Origin: JAPYWM01 sp964489015 | Lineage (GTDB): Bacteria; Bacteroidota; Bacteroidia; SpSt-205 | Assembly: GCA_964489015.1 (NCBI GenBank) | Contig: CAZAXD010000024.1 | Coordinates: 1 to 30,955 of the forward strand | Reading direction: 5' to 3' | Length of the DNA stretch: 30,955 bases | Shown: positions 15,068 through 23,353 of the stretch, piece by piece | How the letters are laid out: each line of letters opens with the position of its first letter | Position numbering within the stretch: the first letter of the stretch is position 1 | Made by a program: the position numbers and the translations under genes | Notes under the pieces: generated by a model | What the model was told of the DNA's origin: nothing | Databases searched by the model: none | What the model saw: the letters and a program-made list of their open reading frames with translations, nothing else

Positions 15068-16005
15068 GCTTCCACGGCTTCCTCAAAGCGCTGTAAAAAG
15101 CTGCCTTTGCCCCACTCGGCTTTTTCGTCTTCTTGCCAAACGGCTGGGAAAAAAATGATATGCTGACGCGCAGGCGGGAGATACGACAACCAGTTAGTCC
15201 CACCTGTAGAGGGCAAAGTGCTTTGCTCCCGCCGAAGGTAGTGGGCCGCTGTCTTGAAATGCACAAACCGCCAGTGTATGTTGATCTCTACGTCTACCTC
15301 ACGCAAAGTCTGAATAAGCTCCTCGCTGGCATAACCCTTTGTTAGGTGGTCCTGTAGTCGGGCATTTAGGTTTTTACCTTGCCAGGCTATGGCCATCTGC
15401 AGAAGGTTCGTATCATATTTTTCTTCAAAGAGCCGGAGAGTTAGGGTTTTTTCGCCGGTACGAGCATCAAGGTTACCGTACTTCCAGTAAATATGCGGAT
15501 ACAGGTCTTCGATTTTATCTGACTGGATAGGCGGCGCCTGATGCGAAATAAGCTGGCGAATCCCCGTGGACATCAGCTCTATCTCACGAAACTGGACGGA
15601 TTGGAACCCGCTGGCCGGGAGAAGGGCTGTGCGAAAACGCAAAAAGTTTTCAGAAGCCATCCCATGCATCATAATCTCAAAGCTGGTACTGAGGTGCCGA
15701 AAGTAGCTATGGATCCGTCTCAGCCTTCGAATAATCGGCGCTTCTTCCTGCCAGCTTTCGCGGGCAATGAGATCAAGTTCTATTTTGACAAGCTTGAAGT
15801 AAAGCTCTGTAATCTGGTGATAAATGATAAAGATATGCTCGTCTGGGAAATCGGTACGTGGTTTTTGAAGCGTTAGAAGCGTATCAAGGTGGATATAATC
15901 CCAATAGGTTAGGGACCGGCTATAGAGCAGGCCTTCTAGATAGGCTTCCAGGTCCTGGCCTAGGAGGCTGTATTTGCGGCGGAGGGCGTCTAGTTTCTCC
16001 TGCAT
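15025..16005 (-). CDS. kynA: Tryptophan 2,3-dioxygenase
   Basis: 326 aa. The substrate-pocket motif IIYHQITELYFKL is at about 60-72 (His63 in the distal pocket). The family-diagnostic FLRFRTALLPASGFQSVQFR segment is mid-protein, then NIHWRFVHFKTAAHYL with the likely heme-ligating His249, and STGGTNWLSYLP, the conserved Thr/Gly loop over the substrate. This cytosolic heme enzyme opens the indole ring of L-Trp to N-formylkynurenine, the first step of tryptophan catabolism or kynurenine-route NAD synthesis. No other kynurenine gene is in the window. It follows accC after 41 bp with a weak -7-like element. Its last 14 codons are antisense to the end of ispF. Confidence 0.95.
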   Translation of the reverse strand: MQEKLDALRRKYSLLGQDLEAYLEGLLYSRSLTYWDYIHLDTLLTLQKPRTDFPDEHIFIIYHQITELYFKLVKIELDLIARESWQEEAPIIRRLRRIHSYFRHLSTSFEIMMHGMASENFLRFRTALLPASGFQSVQFREIELMSTGIRQLISHQAPPIQSDKIEDLYPHIYWKYGNLDARTGEKTLTLRLFEEKYDTNLLQMAIAWQGKNLNARLQDHLTKGYASEELIQTLREVDVEINIHWRFVHFKTAAHYLRREQSTLPSTGGTNWLSYLPPARQHIIFFPAVWQEDEKAEWGKGSFLQRFEEAVEAHWKLGRRSSSTTA

Positions 16006-16010
16006 GCACC

Positions 16011-16018
16011 TAAAAATA
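16011..16018 (-). promoter_or_regulatory. Weak -7-like element (TATTTTTA) before kynA
   Basis: Seven of eight positions match TAnnTTTG on the minus strand, ending 5 nt before the dioxygenase ATG. It may give separate expression from ffh-accC. Confidence 0.3.
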
Positions 16019-16046
16019 ACGCAAAAAGCGCAAGGTCCATCCAGAT

Positions 16047-17498
16047 CTAGCGCTCAGACCGAGCGCCATACCAATGATAGGTTATCCAGCTTGCGACTGC
16101 GCGCAAGGTTTCAAGCTCTTCTGGAGACAAGGCGACTTGGTCCAAAGCGGCTACATCGAAAGCTTCGTCCACAAAATGGGTATGCATTTGGCCAGCCCGA
16201 AAGGTCGGATGGCTGAGCACAAACTGCAAAAACTCCAGATTATTGGCCACGCCGGCGATAGGAAATTGTGTCAGGGCTTGATGCAGGCGGTCGATAGCCT
16301 CGAGACGAGTAGGCGCCCACGCAATTACCTTAGCTAGGAGCGGGTCGTAGTAAATCGGCACAATGCCGCCTTCTTCATACCCATTGTCTACTCGTACATG
16401 AGGCAGACTTGGCGGGCGGTACTTGTACAAGAGGCCCGTGCTAGGCAGGAAATTTTGGCTGGGGTCTTCGGCATAAACGCGGGCTTCGATGGCATGGCCG
16501 CTCATGAAGAGGTCTCCTTGCTGGACAGGTAACGGCTCACCCATGGCGATACGGAGCTGCCATTCTACGAGGTCATGCCCTGTAATTAGCTCTGTCACCG
16601 GGTGCTCAACCTGTAAGCGGGTATTGACCTCCAGAAAGTAAAAGTTTTGCTCCCCATCGAGGATAAATTCAATGGTACCGGCCTGGGTGTAGGCGGCGGC
16701 TTGAATGAGCCGCAGGGCGGCCTCGCCCATGGCCGTGCGCGTATGCGGGTCCAGATGGGGCGCTGGCGCTTCCTCGAGGACCTTCTGGTGACGACGCTGA
16801 ATAGAACAGTCCCGCTCAAAAAGATAAACGGCTTGGCCGTGCTGGTCAGCCATGACCTGGATTTCCACGTGGCGAGGCCGTTCAATGTAACGCTCTAGAA
16901 AGACCCCATCATCGCCGAAAGCGGTCTGGGCCTCGCTCCGGGCCCGGGCTAGCGCCTCTAAGAAAGCCGCTTCGGCGGTAACTTTTCGCATGCCTTTACC
17001 GCCGCCGCCCGCAGCGGCTTTGATCAGCAGCGGAAAGCCAATTTGTCGAGCAAGGTCGAGCGCTTCGGTATCTTGGACACGAGCCGCTGTACCAGGCACA
17101 AGGGGAACCGCTGCGGCTTTCGCCAATCGCTTCGCCTCGACTTTATCGCCTAAGCGCTGCATCGCTTGCCACGAAGGGCCGATAAAAAGGAGGCCAGCCT
17201 CCTCTACAGCGCGAGCAAAGGCGGGATTCTCTGACAAAAAGCCGTAGCCAGGGTGGATGGCATCAGCCCGGGCTTGCCGCGCTACGGCCAGGATTTTGGC
17301 TATATTGAGATAGGACTCCGCCGGGGTATTCCCACCTAAAAAGTACCGCTCGTGCGCCATTTCTACATGCGGCGCATACCGATCTACCTCGCTGTATACT
17401 GCGATGGTTTGGATACCCATACGATGGGCTGTACGCTGGATACGTACAGCGATCTCGCCGCGATTGGCTATCAATAAACGCCGGATAGGTCGACTCAT
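16047..17498 (-). CDS. accC: Biotin carboxylase subunit (acetyl-/propionyl-CoA carboxylase)
   Basis: 483 aa. N-terminal biotin-carboxylase fold begins RRLLIANRGEIAVRIQRTAH; IHPGYGFLSENPAFA is at about 81-95. The ATP-grasp glycine loop AAAGGGGKGM is at 161-170, and FLEVNTRLQVEHPVTE holds the catalytic Glu/Asn/Arg residues. The chain ends after the C-terminal biotin-carboxylase domain with no AMKM biotinyl domain, so it needs a separate carrier protein. It makes carboxybiotin from bicarbonate and ATP; whether the partner acts on acetyl-CoA or propionyl-CoA cannot be told from this gene alone. It overlaps the ffh stop by 4 bp, an unusual pairing. No accB or carboxyltransferase gene is near. Confidence 0.9.
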   Translation of the reverse strand: MSRPIRRLLIANRGEIAVRIQRTAHRMGIQTIAVYSEVDRYAPHVEMAHERYFLGGNTPAESYLNIAKILAVARQARADAIHPGYGFLSENPAFARAVEEAGLLFIGPSWQAMQRLGDKVEAKRLAKAAAVPLVPGTAARVQDTEALDLARQIGFPLLIKAAAGGGGKGMRKVTAEAAFLEALARARSEAQTAFGDDGVFLERYIERPRHVEIQVMADQHGQAVYLFERDCSIQRRHQKVLEEAPAPHLDPHTRTAMGEAALRLIQAAAYTQAGTIEFILDGEQNFYFLEVNTRLQVEHPVTELITGHDLVEWQLRIAMGEPLPVQQGDLFMSGHAIEARVYAEDPSQNFLPSTGLLYKYRPPSLPHVRVDNGYEEGGIVPIYYDPLLAKVIAWAPTRLEAIDRLHQALTQFPIAGVANNLEFLQFVLSHPTFRAGQMHTHFVDEAFDVAALDQVALSPEELETLRAVASWITYHWYGARSER

Positions 17499-18829
17499 TT
17501 GCGCCGAAAGAGAGGATGCACTTGGCGCGGATCGCGCCCTTGCGTTTGGATCTTTTGAAAGCTTTTGAGGAGTTTTTTCATCTGCTCAAACTCGCGCAGA
17601 AGTTGATTGACCTGCTGAATGCTAGTACCGCTCCCCATCGCAATGCGACGCCGTCGAGAACCGTTTATAATCAGAGGATTGCGACGCTCCTCGGGCGTCA
17701 TCGATAAAATGATCGCTTCGATATGCTTGAAGGTCTTTTCGTCAATGTCTACATCTTTCATTTGACTAAAGCCGGGGATCATGCCTAAGAGATCCTTAAT
17801 ATTACCCATCTTCCGAAGGGTTCGCAGCTGATCTAGCATGTCTTCTAGATCAAACTTATTTTTGGCAAGTTTTTTCTGAAGCTTTTCGGCTTTCTCAGCG
17901 TCAAACTGGGCCTGGGCTTTTTCAACAAAGGAGACAATATCCCCCATGCCGAGGATGCGGCTAGCGATCCGATCCGGATAAAAAGGGGCGAGGTCCTCCG
18001 GCTTTTCACCAGTACTAATGAATTTGATTGGTAGGCCGGTAGTAGCTCGTAAGGAAAGCGCCGCACCGCCTCGGGCGTCCCCATCGAGCTTAGATAAGAT
18101 GACACCGCTGACAGGCACGGCTTCCCGGAAGGCCGTGGCTGTGGTTACGGCATCTTGTCCCGTCATGGCATCCAAAACGAGAAGCACTTCGGTGGGGCCC
18201 ACGATTTGAGCAAGATTTTGGAGCTCAGCCATGAGGTCGGCATCCGGCGTTTGGCGGCCTGCTGTGTCTATAATAATGACTTCGCGGGCGGCCTGTTTGG
18301 CAGCCTGAATACCTCGCGTGACAAGGCCGAGGACGTCTTGGGTAGTTTCTGTATAGAGAGGTACGTCGATTCGCTGCGCCAGAACAGCTAGCTGCTCCGC
18401 CGCCGCAGGCCGATACACGTCCGCTGCAATCAAATAAGGAGCTCGTCCCTTCTCCCGCAGATGTAGCGCTAGCTTGGCGCTAAACGTCGTCTTACCGGCC
18501 CCATTTAAGCCCACTACCATATAGATCGAGGGGGGAATGGGCGCTAGGCGCAGAGGCTCTTGTTTCTCGCCTAGTAACCGAACAAGCTCGTCATACAGTA
18601 TCTTAACGAAGAGTTGACTAGGGGTAACGGACTTGATGACTTCCTGTCCGAGAGCCGCTTCTTTGACGCGGTCGGTAAATTCTTTGGCGACCTTGTAGCT
18701 CACGTCCGCTTCCAGGAGGGCCCGGCGTACCTCTTTGACGGCGTCGGCAATATTGGCCTCGGTTAGGCGCGCCCGTCCTGCTAGGCTGCGAAACGTCTCC
18801 GTCAGCCGCTCTGCTATCGCTTCAAACAT
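17495..18829 (-). CDS. ffh: Signal recognition particle protein Ffh (SRP54)
   Basis: 444 aa from the ATG at 18829. The N-domain starts MFEAIAERLTETFRSLAG. The GTPase G1 motif GLNGAGKTT is at about 107-115, with DVYRPAAAEQL, DTAGRQ and SKLDGDARGG in order. The Met-rich M-domain follows (DLLGMIPGFSQMKD, then RRRRIAMGSGT, the RNA-binding helix-turn-helix). Ffh binds signal sequences at the ribosome and delivers chains to FtsY and SecYEG. An in-frame TTG 9 nt upstream is excluded because it falls inside the -7 element TATCTTTG, which ends 6 nt before this ATG. First gene of ffh-accC, divergent from the polysaccharide operon. Confidence 0.96.
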   Translation of the reverse strand: MFEAIAERLTETFRSLAGRARLTEANIADAVKEVRRALLEADVSYKVAKEFTDRVKEAALGQEVIKSVTPSQLFVKILYDELVRLLGEKQEPLRLAPIPPSIYMVVGLNGAGKTTFSAKLALHLREKGRAPYLIAADVYRPAAAEQLAVLAQRIDVPLYTETTQDVLGLVTRGIQAAKQAAREVIIIDTAGRQTPDADLMAELQNLAQIVGPTEVLLVLDAMTGQDAVTTATAFREAVPVSGVILSKLDGDARGGAALSLRATTGLPIKFISTGEKPEDLAPFYPDRIASRILGMGDIVSFVEKAQAQFDAEKAEKLQKKLAKNKFDLEDMLDQLRTLRKMGNIKDLLGMIPGFSQMKDVDIDEKTFKHIEAIILSMTPEERRNPLIINGSRRRRIAMGSGTSIQQVNQLLREFEQMKKLLKSFQKIQTQGRDPRQVHPLFRRK

Positions 18830-18832
18830 CCT

Positions 18833-18860
18833 TTGCAAAGATAGGGATTGGGTAAGTTTG
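18833..18860 (+). promoter_or_regulatory. Promoter of the polysaccharide/LPS operon
   Basis: TTG (18833-18835), a 17-nt spacer, and TAAGTTTG (18853-18860) form a -33/-7 pair. The -7 element ends 4 nt before the GTG start of the GT2 gene. It overlaps the ffh promoter. Confidence 0.65.
18836..18843 (-). promoter_or_regulatory. -7 promoter element (TATCTTTG) of ffh
   Basis: Exact TAnnTTTG match on the minus strand, ending 6 nt before the ffh ATG. It sits within the spacer of the divergent operon promoter, next to the palindrome CTTTGCAAAG. Confidence 0.62.
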
Positions 18861-18864
18861 CTGG

Positions 18865-19617
18865 GTGCCGCGCCTCTCTATTATTACGGTGACCTACAAG
18901 GCAGAGCCCTTTTTGCCCTTGACCCTGGCGAGTGTAGCCGCTCAGACCTGGCGGGATTGGGAGCATCTCTTTATCGATGGCGCTTCGCCCGATGGCACCT
19001 TGGCTTTGATTCAGCAGTACGCGGAGCAGGTGCCACACGTACGCTACCTGAGCGAACCAGACCGTGGGCTCTATGACGCTATGAATAAGGGCCTGGCTTT
19101 AGCCCGCGGCGAGTTTGTATGCTTTCTCAATGCGGGAGATAGCTTCTGGGCGGCCGACACACTAGAAAAACTTTTTACCAAGGCCCCCCCAGAGGTGGAT
19201 GTCCTGTATGGGGATCACGTCTACGTCGATGCGCAAGGCCAGCTTCTGGACCGACCTCGTCACCGGCCTTATCCACATGGCCAGCTAGAGAAAAAGCACT
19301 TTCAAACAGGTATGGCGATCTGTCACCAGGCGCTTATTGTACGGCGTGCTTTGGCCCCCGCTTATGACCTGACCTATCGCATTGCAGCCGATTTAGACTG
19401 GACGATTCGCCTCCTAGACCGTAAGCCGCGTACTTATGACAGTAACCTGCGGCTGATCCGCTATTTAGAAGGCGGGCTTTCCACACGGCAACGCCTAGCT
19501 TATGTCCGTGAGCGCACGCGCATCATTTACCGGCACTTTGGCCTAGGCGGTGTGCTCAAGAGCCTGGGGGCCATCGGCCATCGGGTCTGGAGCGGCGGCT
19601 ATCCCGGCTTATCATGA
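18865..19617 (+). CDS. Family 2 glycosyltransferase
   Basis: 250 aa with a GTG start, single GT-A domain and no membrane helix. It opens with PRLSIITVTYKAEPFLPLTL; the nucleotide-binding DGASPDG is at 38-44, the family motif SEPDRGLYDAMNKG at 63-76, and FLNAGDSF, the DxD-equivalent, at 87-94. This subgroup resembles colanic-acid/O-antigen transferases that add single sugars to a lipid-linked oligosaccharide at the cytoplasmic face; donor and acceptor cannot be read from the sequence. First gene of a six-gene plus-strand operon; its stop overlaps the flippase start (ATGA). The GTG is chosen because TAAGTTTG lies 4 nt upstream and it precedes the first beta strand directly. Confidence 0.9.
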   Translation: MPRLSIITVTYKAEPFLPLTLASVAAQTWRDWEHLFIDGASPDGTLALIQQYAEQVPHVRYLSEPDRGLYDAMNKGLALARGEFVCFLNAGDSFWAADTLEKLFTKAPPEVDVLYGDHVYVDAQGQLLDRPRHRPYPHGQLEKKHFQTGMAICHQALIVRRALAPAYDLTYRIAADLDWTIRLLDRKPRTYDSNLRLIRYLEGGLSTRQRLAYVRERTRIIYRHFGLGGVLKSLGAIGHRVWSGGYPGLS

Positions 19618-21035
19618 GAGATTTAGGCCCTGCCATCCTTATTACGCTTCTAGCGCACCTCATAACTAAGCCCTTATGGCTGATTGTAGAAAATATCATC
19701 CAGGATCGTCTAGGCCACGACGTGTATGGCCTAATTGGTGCCCTTAGTAGCCTAAGCTTGTGGGCCAACGTAGGGGCTGATTGGGGCCTCTCTTACATCA
19801 TCATGCGTCGCCTGGCACAAGGCCATGAGGATAACTCGGAGATTTATCAGCATTCCCTCTTTCTAAAGGTGCTCCTGTCCTTCGGAAGCCTGGTGAGCTT
19901 TTGGCTAATTGGCTATGCCATGGGCTATCGTGATCAAGCTTTAGTCTGGTTGGGGTGGTTACTGGTCTATCAAGTGGCCTTAGCTGGTATCCAGTATCTA
20001 CGGGCTTTCTTCCAGGGGCATCAGGCTTTTAGAACTGACGCGCTTCTCGGAAACCTTGAAAAAGCCTTTATCTTGCTTCTTTTATTTGGCTTTTGGAACA
20101 AAATAGATGGCGGACTTTATGTAATGCTGCTAGCAGGCGGAGGCCTCATGACACTCGCCATCACTTTATATTGGCAGGGCTACCGGCATGGTTGGCTAAC
20201 CTTGCGGGCTCAGCTTTCACCAGCGCTTAGACTGCTCAGACTAACCACGCCTTATGCCCTAGTGATACTGACCGCTGGCATCAATGAACGCCTCAATCCC
20301 ATCTTCTTAGAGCGGCTGGCCAGCGCTCACACGAATAGCCTATACCTGGGTGCCTATCGATGGTTAGGCGCTAGTATGATGTACCTCTGGATAGTGCTAC
20401 CTGTATTTTATGCCCGTTTTGCGCGGATAGGCTCTGATGGCTCGGGCTTGGCCTCAACCTTTCTCTTTGGTCAGCTTTTATCAGCCATGCCGCTGCTAGC
20501 TGTCGCTTTAGTCATGCTAGTCGAGCCGGAGCTATTTCTCATCCTCTTTCGGCACAGTAAGCCCGAGGAGATAGCGAACATGGCTCGAAATCTTCAAATT
20601 CTAAGTTTTTGCGCCGCTTTAAATAGCGTATTCAACATTTATAGCACCTATCTCACGGCTAACGGGCATGAAAAAAGCATTGGATATATTCAAGCCGTAG
20701 CTGTTATCGTCAACATCGTACTTTGTACGCTTCTTATTCCCTCGTGGCAGTCAAACGGCGCCGCTATGGCTTTAGCGGCATCGTATGCTGTCTTTTCGGT
20801 AGCGTCTTATATTTTGTTTAGGCGGACTCTACCCTCGCTCGACATAGATAGGTCCCTTCCCTGGCGGCTCTTGGGGAGTTGGTTCGGTCTAGGGATCGGG
20901 CTACTACTCCTTAGGCAAGCCATGCCATCCCTCAGCCTCGGCATGTGGACCGGCCTAGCGCTTTTCTCGTACGGGCTCTATGCCTGGATAAGTGGTTTGC
21001 TGAAAATACTCTGGCAAAATGTCCGTAGCCATTGA
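19614..21035 (+). CDS. Polysaccharide/O-antigen flippase (Wzx-like, MOP superfamily)
   Basis: 473 aa, almost entirely membrane helices (about 12-14), the size and pattern of Wzx/RfbX-type exporters. The N-terminal segment LGHDVYGLIGALSSLSLWAN matches the usual first-helix region in which the flippase adopts an inward-open form, and charged residues between helices are few. Such proteins move undecaprenyl-linked oligosaccharides from cytoplasmic to periplasmic face. The location between two glycosyltransferase genes fits this. It overlaps the previous gene by 4 bp and the next by 17 bp. Substrate unknown. Confidence 0.85.
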   Translation: MRDLGPAILITLLAHLITKPLWLIVENIIQDRLGHDVYGLIGALSSLSLWANVGADWGLSYIIMRRLAQGHEDNSEIYQHSLFLKVLLSFGSLVSFWLIGYAMGYRDQALVWLGWLLVYQVALAGIQYLRAFFQGHQAFRTDALLGNLEKAFILLLLFGFWNKIDGGLYVMLLAGGGLMTLAITLYWQGYRHGWLTLRAQLSPALRLLRLTTPYALVILTAGINERLNPIFLERLASAHTNSLYLGAYRWLGASMMYLWIVLPVFYARFARIGSDGSGLASTFLFGQLLSAMPLLAVALVMLVEPELFLILFRHSKPEEIANMARNLQILSFCAALNSVFNIYSTYLTANGHEKSIGYIQAVAVIVNIVLCTLLIPSWQSNGAAMALAASYAVFSVASYILFRRTLPSLDIDRSLPWRLLGSWFGLGIGLLLLRQAMPSLSLGMWTGLALFSYGLYAWISGLLKILWQNVRSH

Positions 21036-22155
21036 TAGCCGCTGTCTTTTACCCCACTTAGAGGGGCTAGGACGATTTACGCATGAAATCGCTCGGCGGC
21101 TGGTGCCGCGACTCATGCAGACGCCAGTTTACCTCTGCTTTGACCGCCGCCCCCTGCTTAAGTATCACTATGGCCCTAATCAGCAAGATCTCATTCTACC
21201 TCCACCGCTCAAGCACTGGACCTTATACGAGCTCTGGTACCGAGCTATTTTACCGCGTGCCGTTTCACGCCGCGGGGTCAAAGTTTTTTTAGGAACCTAT
21301 GGCATAGCCCCCCGTCCGATTGCTCGCAAGATGCCCACGGTGGTCTTTGTCCATGATATTGCCTTTGAACGTCATCCTGAGTTTCTGCCCGCTGGCTGGA
21401 CCGCTTACTACCGACGCACGATTCGAGAAAGCGTCCAAGCCGCAGATCAGGTGATAGCTAATAGCCGTAGCGTGTTAGAGGATTTGTGTACGTTTTATAA
21501 AGTACCCACTGAGCGCCTAACGATTGGTTACAACGGAATAGACACCGACCTGTTTGCACCATTGCCGCCTAATGAGCGGATTTATATTCCATCGGCCGTG
21601 ACTGGTGGGGTCCCTTACGTGCTGTATGTGGGTAGCATTCATCCCCGTAAAAATTTTGCTAGGCTTTTGCGAGCTTATGATCTTCTGCGCTTGAGCTATA
21701 AGGAGCCGCTAAGACTGGTAGTGGTAGGCCGGCATCTTCTGAGGAAAGGACGGAGTATCATAACTCAGGCTTATGAGCAGATGTATCATAAAGCAGAGGT
21801 AATTTGGAAAGGGACCGTCTCGGATGCCGAACTCATAAAACTTTACAATGGGGCAGCTGTGGTGGCCTATCCCTCTTTGTATGAGGGGTTTGGTATTCCG
21901 ATCGGCGAAGCCTTAGCCTGTGGCGTACCGGTTGTCGCTAGCCGGATAAGCTCGATACCAGAGGTAGGTGGGGACGCAGCTTTTTATGTGGACCCTTATG
22001 ACGAACAGGACATAGCTCGGGCACTTTATGAAGCTCTTACGGAAGATACCGTCGCCAGACAGGCCCGCATCGCACGGGGACTGGCTCATGTCAGGCGCTT
22101 TCGTTGGGAAGCTACCGTAGATATCCTCCTCCAAGCTCTCCTGCCTTATATTTAG
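21019..22155 (+). CDS. Family 4 glycosyltransferase
   Basis: 378 aa, GT-B fold. The N-terminal domain begins MSVAIDSRCLLPHLEGLGRF, with VHDIAFERHPEF at 111-122, as in mannosyltransferase-like members. The C-terminal domain has VLYVGSIHPRKNFARLL (about 201-217) and the nucleotide-sugar signature YEGFGIPIGEALACGVPVV at 288-306, including the EGFG-E acidic pair. It transfers a sugar from an activated donor onto a growing surface glycan at the inner-membrane cytoplasmic face; exact linkage unknown. Its start lies 17 bp inside the flippase gene and its stop is 4 nt before the next ATG, so it is part of the same operon. Confidence 0.92.
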   Translation: MSVAIDSRCLLPHLEGLGRFTHEIARRLVPRLMQTPVYLCFDRRPLLKYHYGPNQQDLILPPPLKHWTLYELWYRAILPRAVSRRGVKVFLGTYGIAPRPIARKMPTVVFVHDIAFERHPEFLPAGWTAYYRRTIRESVQAADQVIANSRSVLEDLCTFYKVPTERLTIGYNGIDTDLFAPLPPNERIYIPSAVTGGVPYVLYVGSIHPRKNFARLLRAYDLLRLSYKEPLRLVVVGRHLLRKGRSIITQAYEQMYHKAEVIWKGTVSDAELIKLYNGAAVVAYPSLYEGFGIPIGEALACGVPVVASRISSIPEVGGDAAFYVDPYDEQDIARALYEALTEDTVARQARIARGLAHVRRFRWEATVDILLQALLPYI

Positions 22156-22159
22156 CCCT

Positions 22160-23353
22160 ATGGACTGGGAAACTACTTACCTGCGATATAGCGCGGCCCT
22201 GCATGAGGTGCCAAGGCCAGCCGCCTTCTTAGATGTAGAGGCATTTCAGGCTAACCTTCAGCTTGTGCTACAATATGCGCGCGCTATGCCGTTGCGGCTT
22301 GCGACCAAGTCGATACGTTGCGTACCCCTTCTGCAGGAGGTCTTATCTACAAGCTCCCAGTTTAGGGGGCTCATGCCTTTTAGTGCCCGGGAAGCACTTT
22401 ATTTAGCGCAGCAGGGGCTGGATGACTTTCTGATTGGCTATCCTTTTATACAGCCGGCGGAGATACAGGCTTATGTGGAATTACGAAAGCTGGGTAAGCG
22501 GGCTATAGCCATGGTAGATAGTCTAGAGCAGGTAGAGGCTTTGCATTATGCGCTGCGTGGCATGGGCGTTACGGGGCTCTTATGCTTAGATGTGGATGTC
22601 TCCTCTGATTGGGGCTGGCTTTACTTTGGCGTGAGGCGTTCTCCCCTGCGATCAGAAGAAGATGTCCTGCACTTAGCACAGCGGATCCGGCGCTATGAGC
22701 GCCTAAGCCTGGTAGGTATGATGGCTTACGAGGCCCAGATCGCGGGGGTAGGGGATCATCGATTAGGGGTCAAAGGTCGGGTATTACGCTACCTGAAAAA
22801 GCGCTCCTGGCAAGAGATTTTACGCAAGCGGCAATGCGTCTTTGCAGCCCTAAAAGGCGCAGGCTTTACCCTAGAAGTGCTAAATGGCGGAGGAACGGGT
22901 AGCCTGGCCTGGACAGTCAAGGACCCCAGTGTAAACGAAGTAACAGTGGGCTCAGCTTTATTTGCGCCGGCCCTATTTGATCATTATCGGGACGTGACTT
23001 TCCGACCTGCTGCCGGCTTTAGTGTCGAAATTACGCGCCGGCCAGCTCGAGATATATTCACGGTGCATGGGGGAGGCTATATCGCTTCGGGGGCGGCAGG
23101 ACCGGACAAGCTACCCCGTCCCTGGCTTCCACCACAGGCCCGGCTTTTACCGCACGAAGGGGCCGGCGAAGTCCAAACGCCCGTGTATATCCCGAATCCG
23201 CCCGACTTTCTGAAACCAGGTCAGACCCTTTACCTGCGCCATGCCAAAGCCGGCGAATTGACCCAGCGCTTCCCCATCCTTTACTTAATCCAGCACGATC
23301 GCCTCTTGGGCACGCACCTCACCTATGGTGCCCTTCCTCATAGCTGGGTATGA
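22160..23353 (+). CDS. PLP-dependent amino acid deaminase/aldolase (alanine racemase N-terminal fold)
   Basis: 397 aa. The fold-type III PLP barrel has RLATKSIRC with the probable PLP-lysine at 50, then LMPFSAREALYLAQQGLDDF, LVGMMAYEAQIAGVGD and EVLNGGGTGSLAWT. The C-terminal D-threonine-aldolase-like domain shows GGGYIASGAAGPDKLPRP, HEGAGEVQTP and LRHAKAGELTQRF. These features match proteins annotated as amino acid deaminase/aldolase; in actinobacteria I recall them beside sugar-lactone oxidase genes. Substrate is unknown. It sits inside the LPS/polysaccharide operon, 4 nt after the GT4 gene and overlapping the LptF/G gene by 4 bp, so it may supply or edit an amino-acid or amino-sugar modification of the glycan; that is inference. 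Confidence 0.85.
   Translation: MDWETTYLRYSAALHEVPRPAAFLDVEAFQANLQLVLQYARAMPLRLATKSIRCVPLLQEVLSTSSQFRGLMPFSAREALYLAQQGLDDFLIGYPFIQPAEIQAYVELRKLGKRAIAMVDSLEQVEALHYALRGMGVTGLLCLDVDVSSDWGWLYFGVRRSPLRSEEDVLHLAQRIRRYERLSLVGMMAYEAQIAGVGDHRLGVKGRVLRYLKKRSWQEILRKRQCVFAALKGAGFTLEVLNGGGTGSLAWTVKDPSVNEVTVGSALFAPALFDHYRDVTFRPAAGFSVEITRRPARDIFTVHGGGYIASGAAGPDKLPRPWLPPQARLLPHEGAGEVQTPVYIPNPPDFLKPGQTLYLRHAKAGELTQRFPILYLIQHDRLLGTHLTYGALPHSWV

Noticed and set aside
16048..16066. Hairpin GCGCTC/GAGCGC at the end of accC as a terminator
   Set aside because: Only six base pairs, partly inside the coding end, with no T-run following on the minus strand.
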